Part shown: in pieces, positions 41,485 through 49,085 of the stretch
How the letters are laid out: each line of letters starts with the position of its first letter
Position numbering within the stretch: the first letter of the stretch is position 1
IMG/VR virus record: IMGVR_UViG_3300042890_003491
Location: 1 to 54,089 of that record
Source: a virus
DNA: 54,089 nucleotides
Direction: 5' to 3' (one strand)
Made by a program: the position numbers and the translations under genes
Notes under the pieces: model-generated
The model's input: only the letters and a program-made list of their open reading frames with translations
What the model was told of the DNA's origin: nothing
The model's database searches: none

Positions 41485-41877
41485 ATGCAAAAGATTAGTG
41501 CTCAAGTTGTTCTCATTAATGAGGAAGGAAAAATTCTCTGTGTTTCTAGAAAAGATAATCATTCTGATTTTGGTTTACCTGGTGGTAAAGCCGATCCTGA
41601 AGATAATGGTGATCCTATTCTAACTGCAATACGAGAAACAAAGGAAGAAACCGGTTTAGATGTACATGATCTAAAACTTATATTTGCAATTCACAAATAT
41701 GGTTACATGAATTATACATTTGTAGCCAAGTATTCTGGTGAAATCAATTTTGACGAACCACACATTGTTAAATGGGCACCAATCAAATTAGCAACTGAAG
41801 GAACCTTCGGTGTATACAATCAATTAGTTGCCGAATCCTTAAGAGATTCAAATTACGAATTTATTAGACACTTTTAA
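41485..41877 (+). CDS. Nudix hydrolase
   Basis: A 130-residue Nudix pyrophosphatase. The Nudix box is present as LPGGKADPEDNGDPIL and then AIRETKEETGLD (about residues 32-60), with three extra residues in the middle. Substrates of the family include modified nucleotides, NAD and sugar nucleotides. The ATG at 41485 was chosen because earlier in-frame starts lie inside the promoter. It is a single-gene unit from promoter copy 5. Confidence 0.85.
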   Translation: MQKISAQVVLINEEGKILCVSRKDNHSDFGLPGGKADPEDNGDPILTAIRETKEETGLDVHDLKLIFAIHKYGYMNYTFVAKYSGEINFDEPHIVKWAPIKLATEGTFGVYNQLVAESLRDSNYEFIRHF

Positions 41878-41922
41878 TTTAATGTGTCGCTATCTAGAGA
41901 CTTTATTCGATTAATGAAAAAA

Positions 41923-41978
41923 TGTTAATAACTTTTTTCAAAAAGATTTTTTTATTCCCAAAAGTTTTATTATATTTG
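41923..41978 (+). promoter_or_regulatory. Bipartite promoter, copy 6 (48-base spacing)
   Basis: TGTTAATAAC (41923-41932), spacer CTTTTTTCAAAAAGATTTTTTT, TATATTTG (41971-41978). It would drive the small genes and the topoisomerase operon. Confidence 0.82.
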
Positions 41979-42008
41979 TTATATCAAATTAATTAAAAAT
42001 ATCATATC

Positions 42009-42428
42009 ATGAGCGATTACAAAAAATGGATGAATCAAAAACAATCAGAGGTAAGAATAACAATTTCTCCTTCTCCTCTTGAATATTCTGCAATCATGAA
42101 AGAGTATTCATTACTAACCGGATCAACCAATTATTACGATAATCCTGATCTTTATAATGAAATTAGCAATCGTATTCGAAAAGAAATTATCCTAGAAAAT
42201 GTTTCTTTAAACGAAGCTCAAGCTTTCGCCGAACCTATCAGAATTGCATTTCCTGATCAAGGTGTTTCGCTTCATGCTGGTGAAAATTCCTTCATAGGTA
42301 ATACATCTTGGAACGATCAATTAAAAATGTTCTTCGAATACCCAACATTTACTGAAATTGGTAAAACCATAATGGAAAATCGTAAAGCCGAAGCAAACGC
42401 AATGGGAATTCAAGCATCTTGGGAATAA
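42009..42428 (+). CDS. Unknown protein, first gene behind promoter copy 6
   Basis: A 139-residue protein with no recognised family. It is mostly helical and acidic, with a proline-containing ISPSPLEYSAIMKEYSLL segment near residue 19 and FPDQGVSLHAGENSF near residue 82. It precedes two further small genes and topoisomerase; early-operon context only. Confidence 0.5.
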   Translation: MSDYKKWMNQKQSEVRITISPSPLEYSAIMKEYSLLTGSTNYYDNPDLYNEISNRIRKEIILENVSLNEAQAFAEPIRIAFPDQGVSLHAGENSFIGNTSWNDQLKMFFEYPTFTEIGKTIMENRKAEANAMGIQASWE

Positions 42429-42450
42429 TCTAATAACTAAAAAAATCTAT

Positions 42451-42693
42451 ATGAACGCATTCTACGATAATTTAAAAGGAGTTGAACGAGTAATGTATAA
42501 AACGGCATTTAACTTCCATATCAAATACCATGACGGTGCTACCGAAGATACTGCACACGAAGCTGGAATAAAAGAACTAGAAAGATTGGGAAGAATTCGC
42601 AAAGAAGCGGATCAACCACAAACTTACGTAGATCTTTCAACCGGTCGTAAATTCCGTTCAACCGAAGCAGATCTTATATCTAGTAACTCTTAA
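42451..42693 (+). CDS. Small unknown protein
   Basis: An 80-residue helical, charged protein (GVERVMYKTAFNFHIKYHDG, then HEAGIKELERLGRIRK). No motif is recognised. In the topoisomerase operon, 22 bases after the preceding gene. Confidence 0.5.
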   Translation: MNAFYDNLKGVERVMYKTAFNFHIKYHDGATEDTAHEAGIKELERLGRIRKEADQPQTYVDLSTGRKFRSTEADLISSNS

Positions 42694-42695
42694 CA

Positions 42696-42711
42696 TCATA
42701 TAATTTATAAC
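42696..42711 (+). promoter_or_regulatory. ATCATATAATTTATAA element
   Basis: A copy of the recurring ATCATATAAT string in the short gap before the lipoprotein gene. Role inferred from recurrence. Confidence 0.3.
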
Positions 42712-42712
42712 T

Positions 42713-42955
42713 ATGAAAAAAATACTCACATCAGTTTTAATTATTGCTTCTATCGCATCATCTTGTAAAGAACCAAAAAGTAAAACCGTGGTTAATCACG
42801 TTGTCAAATCTATTGATACTAGTTCACGATGGAATCCAACCATTCAGCAAATGGAACCAATCTATACATATCATTACGAAGATGGTGATAGCGTAAAGAC
42901 TACAAAAGATTTTAGAATCGGTGATACCGTCCCATACATATATTATAAATACTAA
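42713..42955 (+). CDS. Small lipoprotein
   Basis: An 80-residue protein with a lipoprotein signal: basic start, hydrophobic helix (ILTSVLIIASIASS) and lipobox ending in Cys18. The mature part is polar and charged (residues 19-80) with no recognised domain. A membrane-attached, periplasm-facing phage protein, possibly for superinfection exclusion. It is 9 bases before the topoisomerase gene. Confidence 0.62.
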   Translation: MKKILTSVLIIASIASSCKEPKSKTVVNHVVKSIDTSSRWNPTIQQMEPIYTYHYEDGDSVKTTKDFRIGDTVPYIYYKY

Positions 42956-42964
42956 TCGTTTCGA

Positions 42965-44800
42965 ATGAAAGCAGTAGACATAAGTAAAAAATACGAATTG
43001 CTCGATGAAATTCAACACGTCTTAAAAAGACCGGGAATGTACATCGGATCAACAAAACCCCATCAATCATCAGAGTACTTCTTAACAAATGGAAAATTCC
43101 AAAAAGAAGAAATAGAATTCAATCCTGGCTTCTTAAAGTTATTCGATGAAATTGTTTCCAATTCAGTCGATGAATCCAAAAGAAATAAAACTCTAGATAC
43201 CATCGTTATAAACATCAATGAAAAAACAAACGAAGTTACCATTTGGGATAATGGTGGAATTCCGGTTATTCAACATACCGAACACAAGCAATGGATTCCC
43301 GAACTAATCTTCTCGAATCTTCGTGCTGGTTCAAATTTCGATGATACTCAATCTCGTACAGTTGCCGGTACCAATGGTGTAGGTTCTACATTAACTAACA
43401 TCTTTTCCAAGAAATTTACCGTCAAAACCGCTGATGGTAAAAATCAATTCATTCAGACTTTTACCGACAATATGGGTAAAAGAACAGAACCTAAAATCAC
43501 AAACTCTGAAAGGAAATTTACTGAAATATCTTATATCGCAGATCTAGAACAATTTGGAATGCAATCAATTGGTGACGAACATATCAAAATGATTCGTAAA
43601 CGTTTAATTGATATTGCTGCTGCAAATCCTGGTCTTCGAGTAACTTTCAATAAAGAGAAGTTTCGTTTCAAATCATTTTTAGAATATGTTAAATTATACG
43701 TCGATGATGCTTTATTCGAATCTTCAGAAAATTGGGAATTCGCTTTTGCACCGTCAAATGGTTCTTTCCAATCTGTTTCCTTTGTTAATTCCATTGAAAC
43801 TAAAGATGGTGGAACTCATATCAATTATATCTTAAATCAAGCGGTTGAAAAACTTCGAGTTCTAATCAAGAAAAGACACAAAGTCGAAGTAAAACCTGCA
43901 GAAATTCGTAATCACATCTTTTTGTTTGTGAATGCAACGGTATTCAATCCGGCATTCTCATCACAAACAAAAGAAAAGCTAATTACAGAACCTAAAGATT
44001 TTGGATCTTCTCACATCCTTTCAGATAAACTTGCAATGCGTATCTTTCAATCAGAAATTGTAAAATCTTTACTTGATTGGATTGATCGTAAAAAAGATGC
44101 TGAGGAAAGAGCACAACTTCGTAAACTAAACAAAAATCTAGATACCACCAAGATTCAGAAATTAATCGATGCAAAATCTAGAGGTGATCGTGATAAATGT
44201 GTACTCGGTATCTTCGAAGGAATGAGTGCATTAAGTGCCGTTCGTAAATTTAGAGATCCACAATCATTCGGTGCATTTCCACTCAAAGGTAAGTTTCTAA
44301 ATGTTAATGAATTAAAACCTTCTGATGTTATTAAGAATCGTGAAGTAGTCGATCTTATGGGTTCTCTTGGACTTCGTTTAGGTGAAGCACCTGAAAATCT
44401 TCGTTATGGTAAGATTTACATATATACCGATGCTGATCCAGATGGTGATGCAATCGCTGCTCTGTTAATTAATTTCTTCGCTAAATTTTGGCCAGAACTA
44501 TTTACCGAAAATCGAATTTTTAGAATTATGACACCTATTGTAGTTGCTCAAAAAGGAAAACAAACAATGAGTTTCTACACCAATGGTGATTATCATAAAT
44601 GGTTTAATGAAATTGATCCAAAACCTTGGTCTATCGAATACAAAAAAGGACTTGCATCTCTTGAAGATGTGGAATATAACGATATCATTCGTAACCCAAA
44701 TACCTTATTGATTAGCAGTGATAAGCTATTCAAACAAACTCTATCCGAATGGTTCGGTGGAGATTCTGCCCCTAGAAAAGCAAAATTGTTAAAAGCGTAA
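42965..44800 (+). CDS. gp39: DNA topoisomerase II large subunit (T4 gp39-like)
   Basis: A 611-residue ATPase/TOPRIM subunit. It starts with YELLDEIQHVLKRPGMYIGS and has the GHKL nucleotide-binding blocks LFDEIVSNSVDES, IWDNGGIPV and AGTNGVGSTLTNIFS, then the TOPRIM metal site YTDADPDGDAIA (acidic residues 489-495). T4 splits this subunit into gp39 and gp60; here one intact gene contains both parts. It forms the phage enzyme with the next gene and is needed for origin use and fork movement. Confidence 0.94.
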   Translation: MKAVDISKKYELLDEIQHVLKRPGMYIGSTKPHQSSEYFLTNGKFQKEEIEFNPGFLKLFDEIVSNSVDESKRNKTLDTIVININEKTNEVTIWDNGGIPVIQHTEHKQWIPELIFSNLRAGSNFDDTQSRTVAGTNGVGSTLTNIFSKKFTVKTADGKNQFIQTFTDNMGKRTEPKITNSERKFTEISYIADLEQFGMQSIGDEHIKMIRKRLIDIAAANPGLRVTFNKEKFRFKSFLEYVKLYVDDALFESSENWEFAFAPSNGSFQSVSFVNSIETKDGGTHINYILNQAVEKLRVLIKKRHKVEVKPAEIRNHIFLFVNATVFNPAFSSQTKEKLITEPKDFGSSHILSDKLAMRIFQSEIVKSLLDWIDRKKDAEERAQLRKLNKNLDTTKIQKLIDAKSRGDRDKCVLGIFEGMSALSAVRKFRDPQSFGAFPLKGKFLNVNELKPSDVIKNREVVDLMGSLGLRLGEAPENLRYGKIYIYTDADPDGDAIAALLINFFAKFWPELFTENRIFRIMTPIVVAQKGKQTMSFYTNGDYHKWFNEIDPKPWSIEYKKGLASLEDVEYNDIIRNPNTLLISSDKLFKQTLSEWFGGDSAPRKAKLLKA

Positions 44801-44804
44801 ATAT

Positions 44805-46163
44805 ATGAAAGTAGCCGAACAAAAAGTAAAGTCAGTAACTGAATATCTCGATACTGAATATTTAAGTTATGCAAAATATGTAGTAGAGAATCGAGCAATT
44901 CCATCCGTTATCGATGGATTTAAACCAACCCAAAGAAAGATTATTTTTACAGCAAACCGTGCATGGAAGAATGGAACAGAAAAACCATTTAAGATTTTTC
45001 AATTAAGTGGTAAGGTTGCGGTTGAATCTTTTTATCATCATGGTAATGCATCGCTTGATGCTGCAATTATTGGTATGGCACAATCATTTAAGAACTCCCT
45101 ACCTCTTCTTGAAGAGATTGGTCAATTTGGTTCTTTACGATCTCCTGAAGCTGGTGCTCCTCGTTACATCTCTACCAAGTTATCTAAAAACTTCAGATTG
45201 CTTTATAAAGATTTCGAGTTACTTACACCTCGAATGGAAGAAGGAAATGAAATTGAACCTGAATACTTCTTACCTATTATTCCTACTGTTTTATTGAATG
45301 GATCTTCTGGTATTGCGGTTGGTTTCGCAACTAACATTCTAAATAGAAATCCTATAGATTTAATTGATGCTTGTCTTGCGGTCGTTAATGGTAAGAAATA
45401 TAAAGAACCTTTGCCTTGGTGGAAAGACTTTAATGGAAAGGTTGAAAAAGTCGATGGCAGTGCATCATCATTTGTATTTCGTGGAATTTACGATGTGAAA
45501 GATACCACAACCGTAGAAATCTCTGAACTTCCACCTTCAATGACCCTTGAGAAATACGACAATATACTTAATGGTCTTTTGGAAAAAGGAATCATTCGTC
45601 ATTATGATGATAATTGTTCAAATGGAATTAGCTATACCGTAAAAATTGGTAGAGCAGAAATGAAACAACATCAACCTCGTCTTGAAGGTTATTTGAAAAT
45701 GGCTGAAGCTGAAACCGAAAATCTAACTTGCCTAGATGAAAATGGTAAGCTAATTATCTTCAAGAATGTAAATGAAATTATCAATTACTTTGTTAACTTT
45801 CGTCTAAGTTATTACGACAAAAGAAAACAATACTACATTGATTTATATACACGAGACTTAATCAGATTATCAAATCGTGCTAGATTTATTAAAATGGTTG
45901 TTGATGGTAAACTAAAAATTAATAACATTCCAAAAGCGCAAATTGAAGCCGAATTGATTAAACATAAATTCGATCAGTTAGATGGTTCATTTACATATTT
46001 ACTATCTATGCCTATTCATTCATTAACGAAAGAAAAAATCGATGAACTACTTAAAGATGTTGAATCTAAAAAAGCAGAAATCGAAGAAATCAAAAAGTTA
46101 ACGAAGGAAGAATGGTATAAACAAGATCTTATGGCTCTTAAAAAATCATTACAAACTAAATAA
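44805..46163 (+). CDS. gp52: DNA topoisomerase II medium subunit (T4 gp52-like)
   Basis: A 452-residue DNA-cleavage subunit. Family blocks: SYAKYVVENRAIPSVIDGFKP, then SGKVAVESFYHHG, and GAPRYISTKLS with the catalytic Tyr121 that attaches to DNA. A helical C-gate and coiled coil follow. Length matches T4 gp52 (442). It begins 4 bases after gp39. Confidence 0.94.
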   Translation: MKVAEQKVKSVTEYLDTEYLSYAKYVVENRAIPSVIDGFKPTQRKIIFTANRAWKNGTEKPFKIFQLSGKVAVESFYHHGNASLDAAIIGMAQSFKNSLPLLEEIGQFGSLRSPEAGAPRYISTKLSKNFRLLYKDFELLTPRMEEGNEIEPEYFLPIIPTVLLNGSSGIAVGFATNILNRNPIDLIDACLAVVNGKKYKEPLPWWKDFNGKVEKVDGSASSFVFRGIYDVKDTTTVEISELPPSMTLEKYDNILNGLLEKGIIRHYDDNCSNGISYTVKIGRAEMKQHQPRLEGYLKMAEAETENLTCLDENGKLIIFKNVNEIINYFVNFRLSYYDKRKQYYIDLYTRDLIRLSNRARFIKMVVDGKLKINNIPKAQIEAELIKHKFDQLDGSFTYLLSMPIHSLTKEKIDELLKDVESKKAEIEEIKKLTKEEWYKQDLMALKKSLQTK

Positions 46164-46170
46164 TCAAACA

Positions 46171-46464
46171 ATGAATTACAAAAAACTATTCTTGGATGGT
46201 CTAATTATAGTAGCCATCTTAACCGCATTAATTCCAACAACGAATTTAATCTATCAGCTAATGAATACTCCATCAGATATCGCTTTCATCGGGCCAGTTC
46301 TTTGGTTTGGTGTGATAGCTTTATCTTTATGGCTTATTATACAAAGAGCAAAATCAATTAGTACTAATTATAATCAATCAAAAGTATGGGAACCTACTCA
46401 GAAAAAAGTCATTGGGAAATCCAAAGAGAAAAAGAAAGAGAACAAGAAAAACAAGAACAATTAA
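46171..46464 (+). CDS. Small two-helix membrane protein with basic tail
   Basis: A 97-residue protein with two hydrophobic helices (about residues 8-31 and 39-60, the latter FIGPVLWFGVIALSLWLII) and a strongly lysine-rich C-terminus (IGKSKEKKKENKKNKN). No family is recognised. Its position just before the SPFH gene, in the same operon, suggests the two work at the membrane together. Confidence 0.55.
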   Translation: MNYKKLFLDGLIIVAILTALIPTTNLIYQLMNTPSDIAFIGPVLWFGVIALSLWLIIQRAKSISTNYNQSKVWEPTQKKVIGKSKEKKKENKKNKNN

Positions 46465-46487
46465 ACAAACAATTAAAAATCAAAAAA

Positions 46488-47330
46488 ATGGTAAAGAAAA
46501 TTTTAATCGGAATTGGTGCATTTATTGCATTGATAATTCTATTTCAATCATGTGAAAGAATCGATGCAGGACATGTTGGTGTAAAAGTTAATTTGTATGG
46601 AAGCGGTAAAGGTGTAGATGATGTTACTGAATGTACTGGTGTAGTATTCTATAATCCTCTATCTACTAAGATTTATGAATTTCCAACTTACATTCAACAC
46701 AAAGAATACAAGAAAACTGAAGATGTTGATAATTCATTTATCGTAAACTCGAAAGATGGTAGTGAATTTAGCGTTTCACCAATCATGAATTATTCAGTTC
46801 AACGTGATAAAGTTCCTGCAATCTTTGCCAAATATCGTAGATCTCTTCCAGAAATTGAGGAAGGATTTTTAAAGACCGCGGTATATGATGCATTCCGATT
46901 GGCAACTAATAAATACACAGCGGATGAATTAATATCTAATCGAGCAGTATTTGAAATTGAAGTTCGTCGATTATTAGAAGGACAATTATTGAAAGAAGGA
47001 TTCATTATCAATCAATTTACATCAAATCTAATTTATCCTGAAACTTTTAAACGTTCAATTGAAGCTAAAAACAATGCAGTACAATCTGCACTAAGAGCAG
47101 AAAATGAAGTTAAAACCGCTGAAGCACAAGCCAAAATTAAGATTGCAACTGCAAATGGTAATGCTCAAGCTATGTTAACTGCCGCAAAAGCTGAAGCCGA
47201 AGCAAATAGTTTAAAACAGAAAACTATTACGCCAATGCTACTTCAATTAGAGTGGATTAACAAATGGAACGGAAAGTTACCAGAAACCATGTTAGGTGAC
47301 AAAACATCTTCCATGATTGGCATTAAATAA
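46488..47330 (+). CDS. SPFH/prohibitin-like (band 7) membrane protein
   Basis: A 280-residue SPFH protein. A single N-terminal membrane anchor (VKKILIGIGAFIALIILF, residues 2-19) is followed by RIDAGHVGVKVNLYG, the band-7 domain with FIVNSKDGSEFSVSPIMNYSV, and an Ala/Glu-rich coiled coil (AENEVKTAEAQAKIKIATA) near the end. Such proteins oligomerise into membrane rings or caps. Phage versions are thought to affect host membrane state or proteolysis. I chose the ATG at 46488, not the upstream in-frame ATG that overlaps the previous gene. A terminator follows. Confidence 0.85.
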   Translation: MVKKILIGIGAFIALIILFQSCERIDAGHVGVKVNLYGSGKGVDDVTECTGVVFYNPLSTKIYEFPTYIQHKEYKKTEDVDNSFIVNSKDGSEFSVSPIMNYSVQRDKVPAIFAKYRRSLPEIEEGFLKTAVYDAFRLATNKYTADELISNRAVFEIEVRRLLEGQLLKEGFIINQFTSNLIYPETFKRSIEAKNNAVQSALRAENEVKTAEAQAKIKIATANGNAQAMLTAAKAEAEANSLKQKTITPMLLQLEWINKWNGKLPETMLGDKTSSMIGIK

Positions 47331-47342
47331 CAACAAATCAAC

Positions 47343-47371
47343 AAAGAGCGAGTCTTCAGGCTCGCTTTTTT
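47343..47371 (+). terminator. Intrinsic terminator after SPFH gene
   Basis: AAAGAGCGAG stem paired with CTCGCTTTTT (47343-47352 with 47361-47370), 8-base loop and T-run. It ends the topoisomerase operon. Confidence 0.82.
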
Positions 47372-47607
47372 AGGGTCCTTTTTAGGATGGCTTGTAGATA
47401 ATTCCCTAACATATAACTTGAATGTACTTCTCGGATCAAAAGATGACATCTGTTGATATGTGGATATTTAGTTAATGAAAATTCTTATGGAATTAATTCG
47501 GGTCTTTAGAGATATCTCTATTTGATTGATGTTTTTAGATTATATTATTCCTATATTAATATACTATTTTATTATAGATCTCGAATATATAAAATAAAAT
47601 CAAGGTA
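47372..47607 (+). promoter_or_regulatory. Intergenic region with candidate late promoter
   Basis: A 236-base gap without a gene. It has weakly structured AT-rich sequence and ends with GAATATATAAAATAAAATCAAG (47583-47604), a TATATAAA-type site 3 bases before the next ATG. Nothing else is identified. Confidence 0.35.
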
Positions 47608-47850
47608 ATGAAAGAGAACAAAGATAGAAAATACCAAGTTCTTCTTTCTCCTTCAGATGACCATAAGTTAAAAAACATTATCATCAATTATTCATCGGTG
47701 AAAGGTCAATTAATGACGGCATCAGCTTATATTCGAGAAATGATTAACAATCATATAAGAGAATATGAAGGAGAACAAAATTCGTTTGTGAACGAACGAG
47801 TTAAAGAAATTATTAGTCAAACTAAACAAACTACAAAAAACGAACAGTAA
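47608..47850 (+). CDS. Small ribbon-helix-helix-like protein
   Basis: An 80-residue protein. The pattern YQVLLSPSDDHKLKNI, turn, then ASAYIREMINNHIREY (about residues 9-50) fits a CopG-type ribbon-helix-helix DNA-binding domain: strand, helix, short turn and a second helix. A short charged tail follows. It opens the baseplate operon and might control it. It ends 3 bases before the gp26-like gene. Confidence 0.5.
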   Translation: MKENKDRKYQVLLSPSDDHKLKNIIINYSSVKGQLMTASAYIREMINNHIREYEGEQNSFVNERVKEIISQTKQTTKNEQ

Positions 47851-47853
47851 ATC

Positions 47854-48816
47854 ATGAGCGAAAAAAACAATTATGAGGTTGGGATGGGTGATTTAGAGAA
47901 TCGCGAATTCCGCCAAGAAACACAAATTGACGAACAGGAACAAAAACCTACGTCATTAGGTAAAGCTAGAGATTATGCAGATCGAGGATCTGAAGAACCG
48001 GCATTACTACCAGGTTACCACGAAATTTATGCAGAACAATTTCCATCTAAAGGGTTATTTTATCCAGAAGGAACTCGTTTCATGATTCGTGCTGCAGCAG
48101 TAAAAGAAATTAGACACTTCTCTACGATAGATGAACAAAATCCATTTTCCGTAGATGAAGCACTAAATGAAATTCTTAATGGATGTATGCAAATTCGTGT
48201 ACCAGGCCGTCAAGCATCTTTTAAAGATCTTAAAGAAGAAGATCGTATTTTCATAATCATGGCTATCCGTGAATTAACCTTCTTAAAAGGAGAAAATCGT
48301 CTAATGCTTAGTGTTACATGTAAAGAATGTAATACGGATAATGACCTTGATATTCGCAATGATGCATTCGAATCAACTCCATTAGAAGAAACAATCATGA
48401 GATATTACGACCCAGAAACTCGTATTTTTAATGTACAAACTAAATCGTCAGGTAATATTAAATTGTCTCCGCCATCAATTGGTATTATGCGTGAGGTAAC
48501 TAAATACATTCAAAAGACTCAACAAGAAGGAAAGAAATTAGATCAATCATTTATTAAAGTTCTTCCTTACATGGTTCAAGAATGGAGAGGTTTCACCGAA
48601 ACATCTATTAAGAATATGGAAGTTGAATTTATGCGTTGGGATACCACTAAATATCAGACAATGAGCAAACTAACAGAGATGACTCGAGTTGGTGTAAAAG
48701 AAGAGCTAAGTCATAATTGCTCAAAGTGCGGTACGGAGTTGCGCACTCCCATTAGCTTTCCCGGAGGTATCAAAAGTCTTTTCGTTATTTCAGATATCTC
48801 TGGAGAACTTATTTAA
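47854..48816 (+). CDS. gp26: Baseplate hub protein (T4 gp26-like)
   Basis: A 320-residue protein matching the T4 gp26-type hub/assembly family. The conserved segment is FPSKGLFYPEGTRFMIRAAAVKEIRHFST and the acidic DEALNEILNGCMQIRV, then ELTFLKGENRL. Two pairs of cysteines, CKECN and CSKCG, suggest a zinc-binding site. The N-terminal 50 residues are disordered and acidic. The following open frame, in +1, is discussed in a finding as a possible frameshift extension. Confidence 0.78.
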   Translation: MSEKNNYEVGMGDLENREFRQETQIDEQEQKPTSLGKARDYADRGSEEPALLPGYHEIYAEQFPSKGLFYPEGTRFMIRAAAVKEIRHFSTIDEQNPFSVDEALNEILNGCMQIRVPGRQASFKDLKEEDRIFIIMAIRELTFLKGENRLMLSVTCKECNTDNDLDIRNDAFESTPLEETIMRYYDPETRIFNVQTKSSGNIKLSPPSIGIMREVTKYIQKTQQEGKKLDQSFIKVLPYMVQEWRGFTETSIKNMEVEFMRWDTTKYQTMSKLTEMTRVGVKEELSHNCSKCGTELRTPISFPGGIKSLFVISDISGELI

Positions 48817-48841
48817 GACTAAAACTTATCTACTATATCAT

Positions 48842-49075
48842 TTGCGACTACAGCCTTCAGAAATTGAAGGCATGTCGTATTATGAGTACGAATATATCAC
48901 ACAGAACTTGATAGATATATTAAAGGAGAAACAAGCTGCCGAAGAAAATTCTCAAAAAGGACAGACTGACAGTATGAATGTTAATTCCATGTTGAAAGAT
49001 GCTAAACGAAGTTTACCGGCAATGCCTAGTTCGTTATCATCATTCCCTGGAATACCTTCCTCGTTAAAAATATAA
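48842..49075 (+). CDS. Baseplate hub assembly factor candidate (T4 gp51-like position)
   Basis: A 77-residue predicted product if it starts at TTG 48842; the first ATG is ten codons later (MSYYEYEY). The start LQPSEIEGMSYYEYEYI resembles the short C-terminal chaperone-type extensions seen after hub genes, followed by a Ser/Pro-rich end. The frame stays open far upstream into the gp26-like gene. It may therefore be translated by reinitiation, from a weak start, or by frameshifting. T4 has gp51 next to the hub genes, but sequence identity is not shown. Confidence 0.45.
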   Translation: MRLQPSEIEGMSYYEYEYITQNLIDILKEKQAAEENSQKGQTDSMNVNSMLKDAKRSLPAMPSSLSSFPGIPSSLKI

Positions 49076-49085
49076 CCTACGATAA

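Noticed and set aside
46386-46487. Upstream in-frame ATG for the SPFH protein giving 34 more residues
   Set aside because: It would overlap the previous gene by 79 bases and put a charged segment before the membrane anchor. The ATG at 46488 has a normal AT-rich leader.
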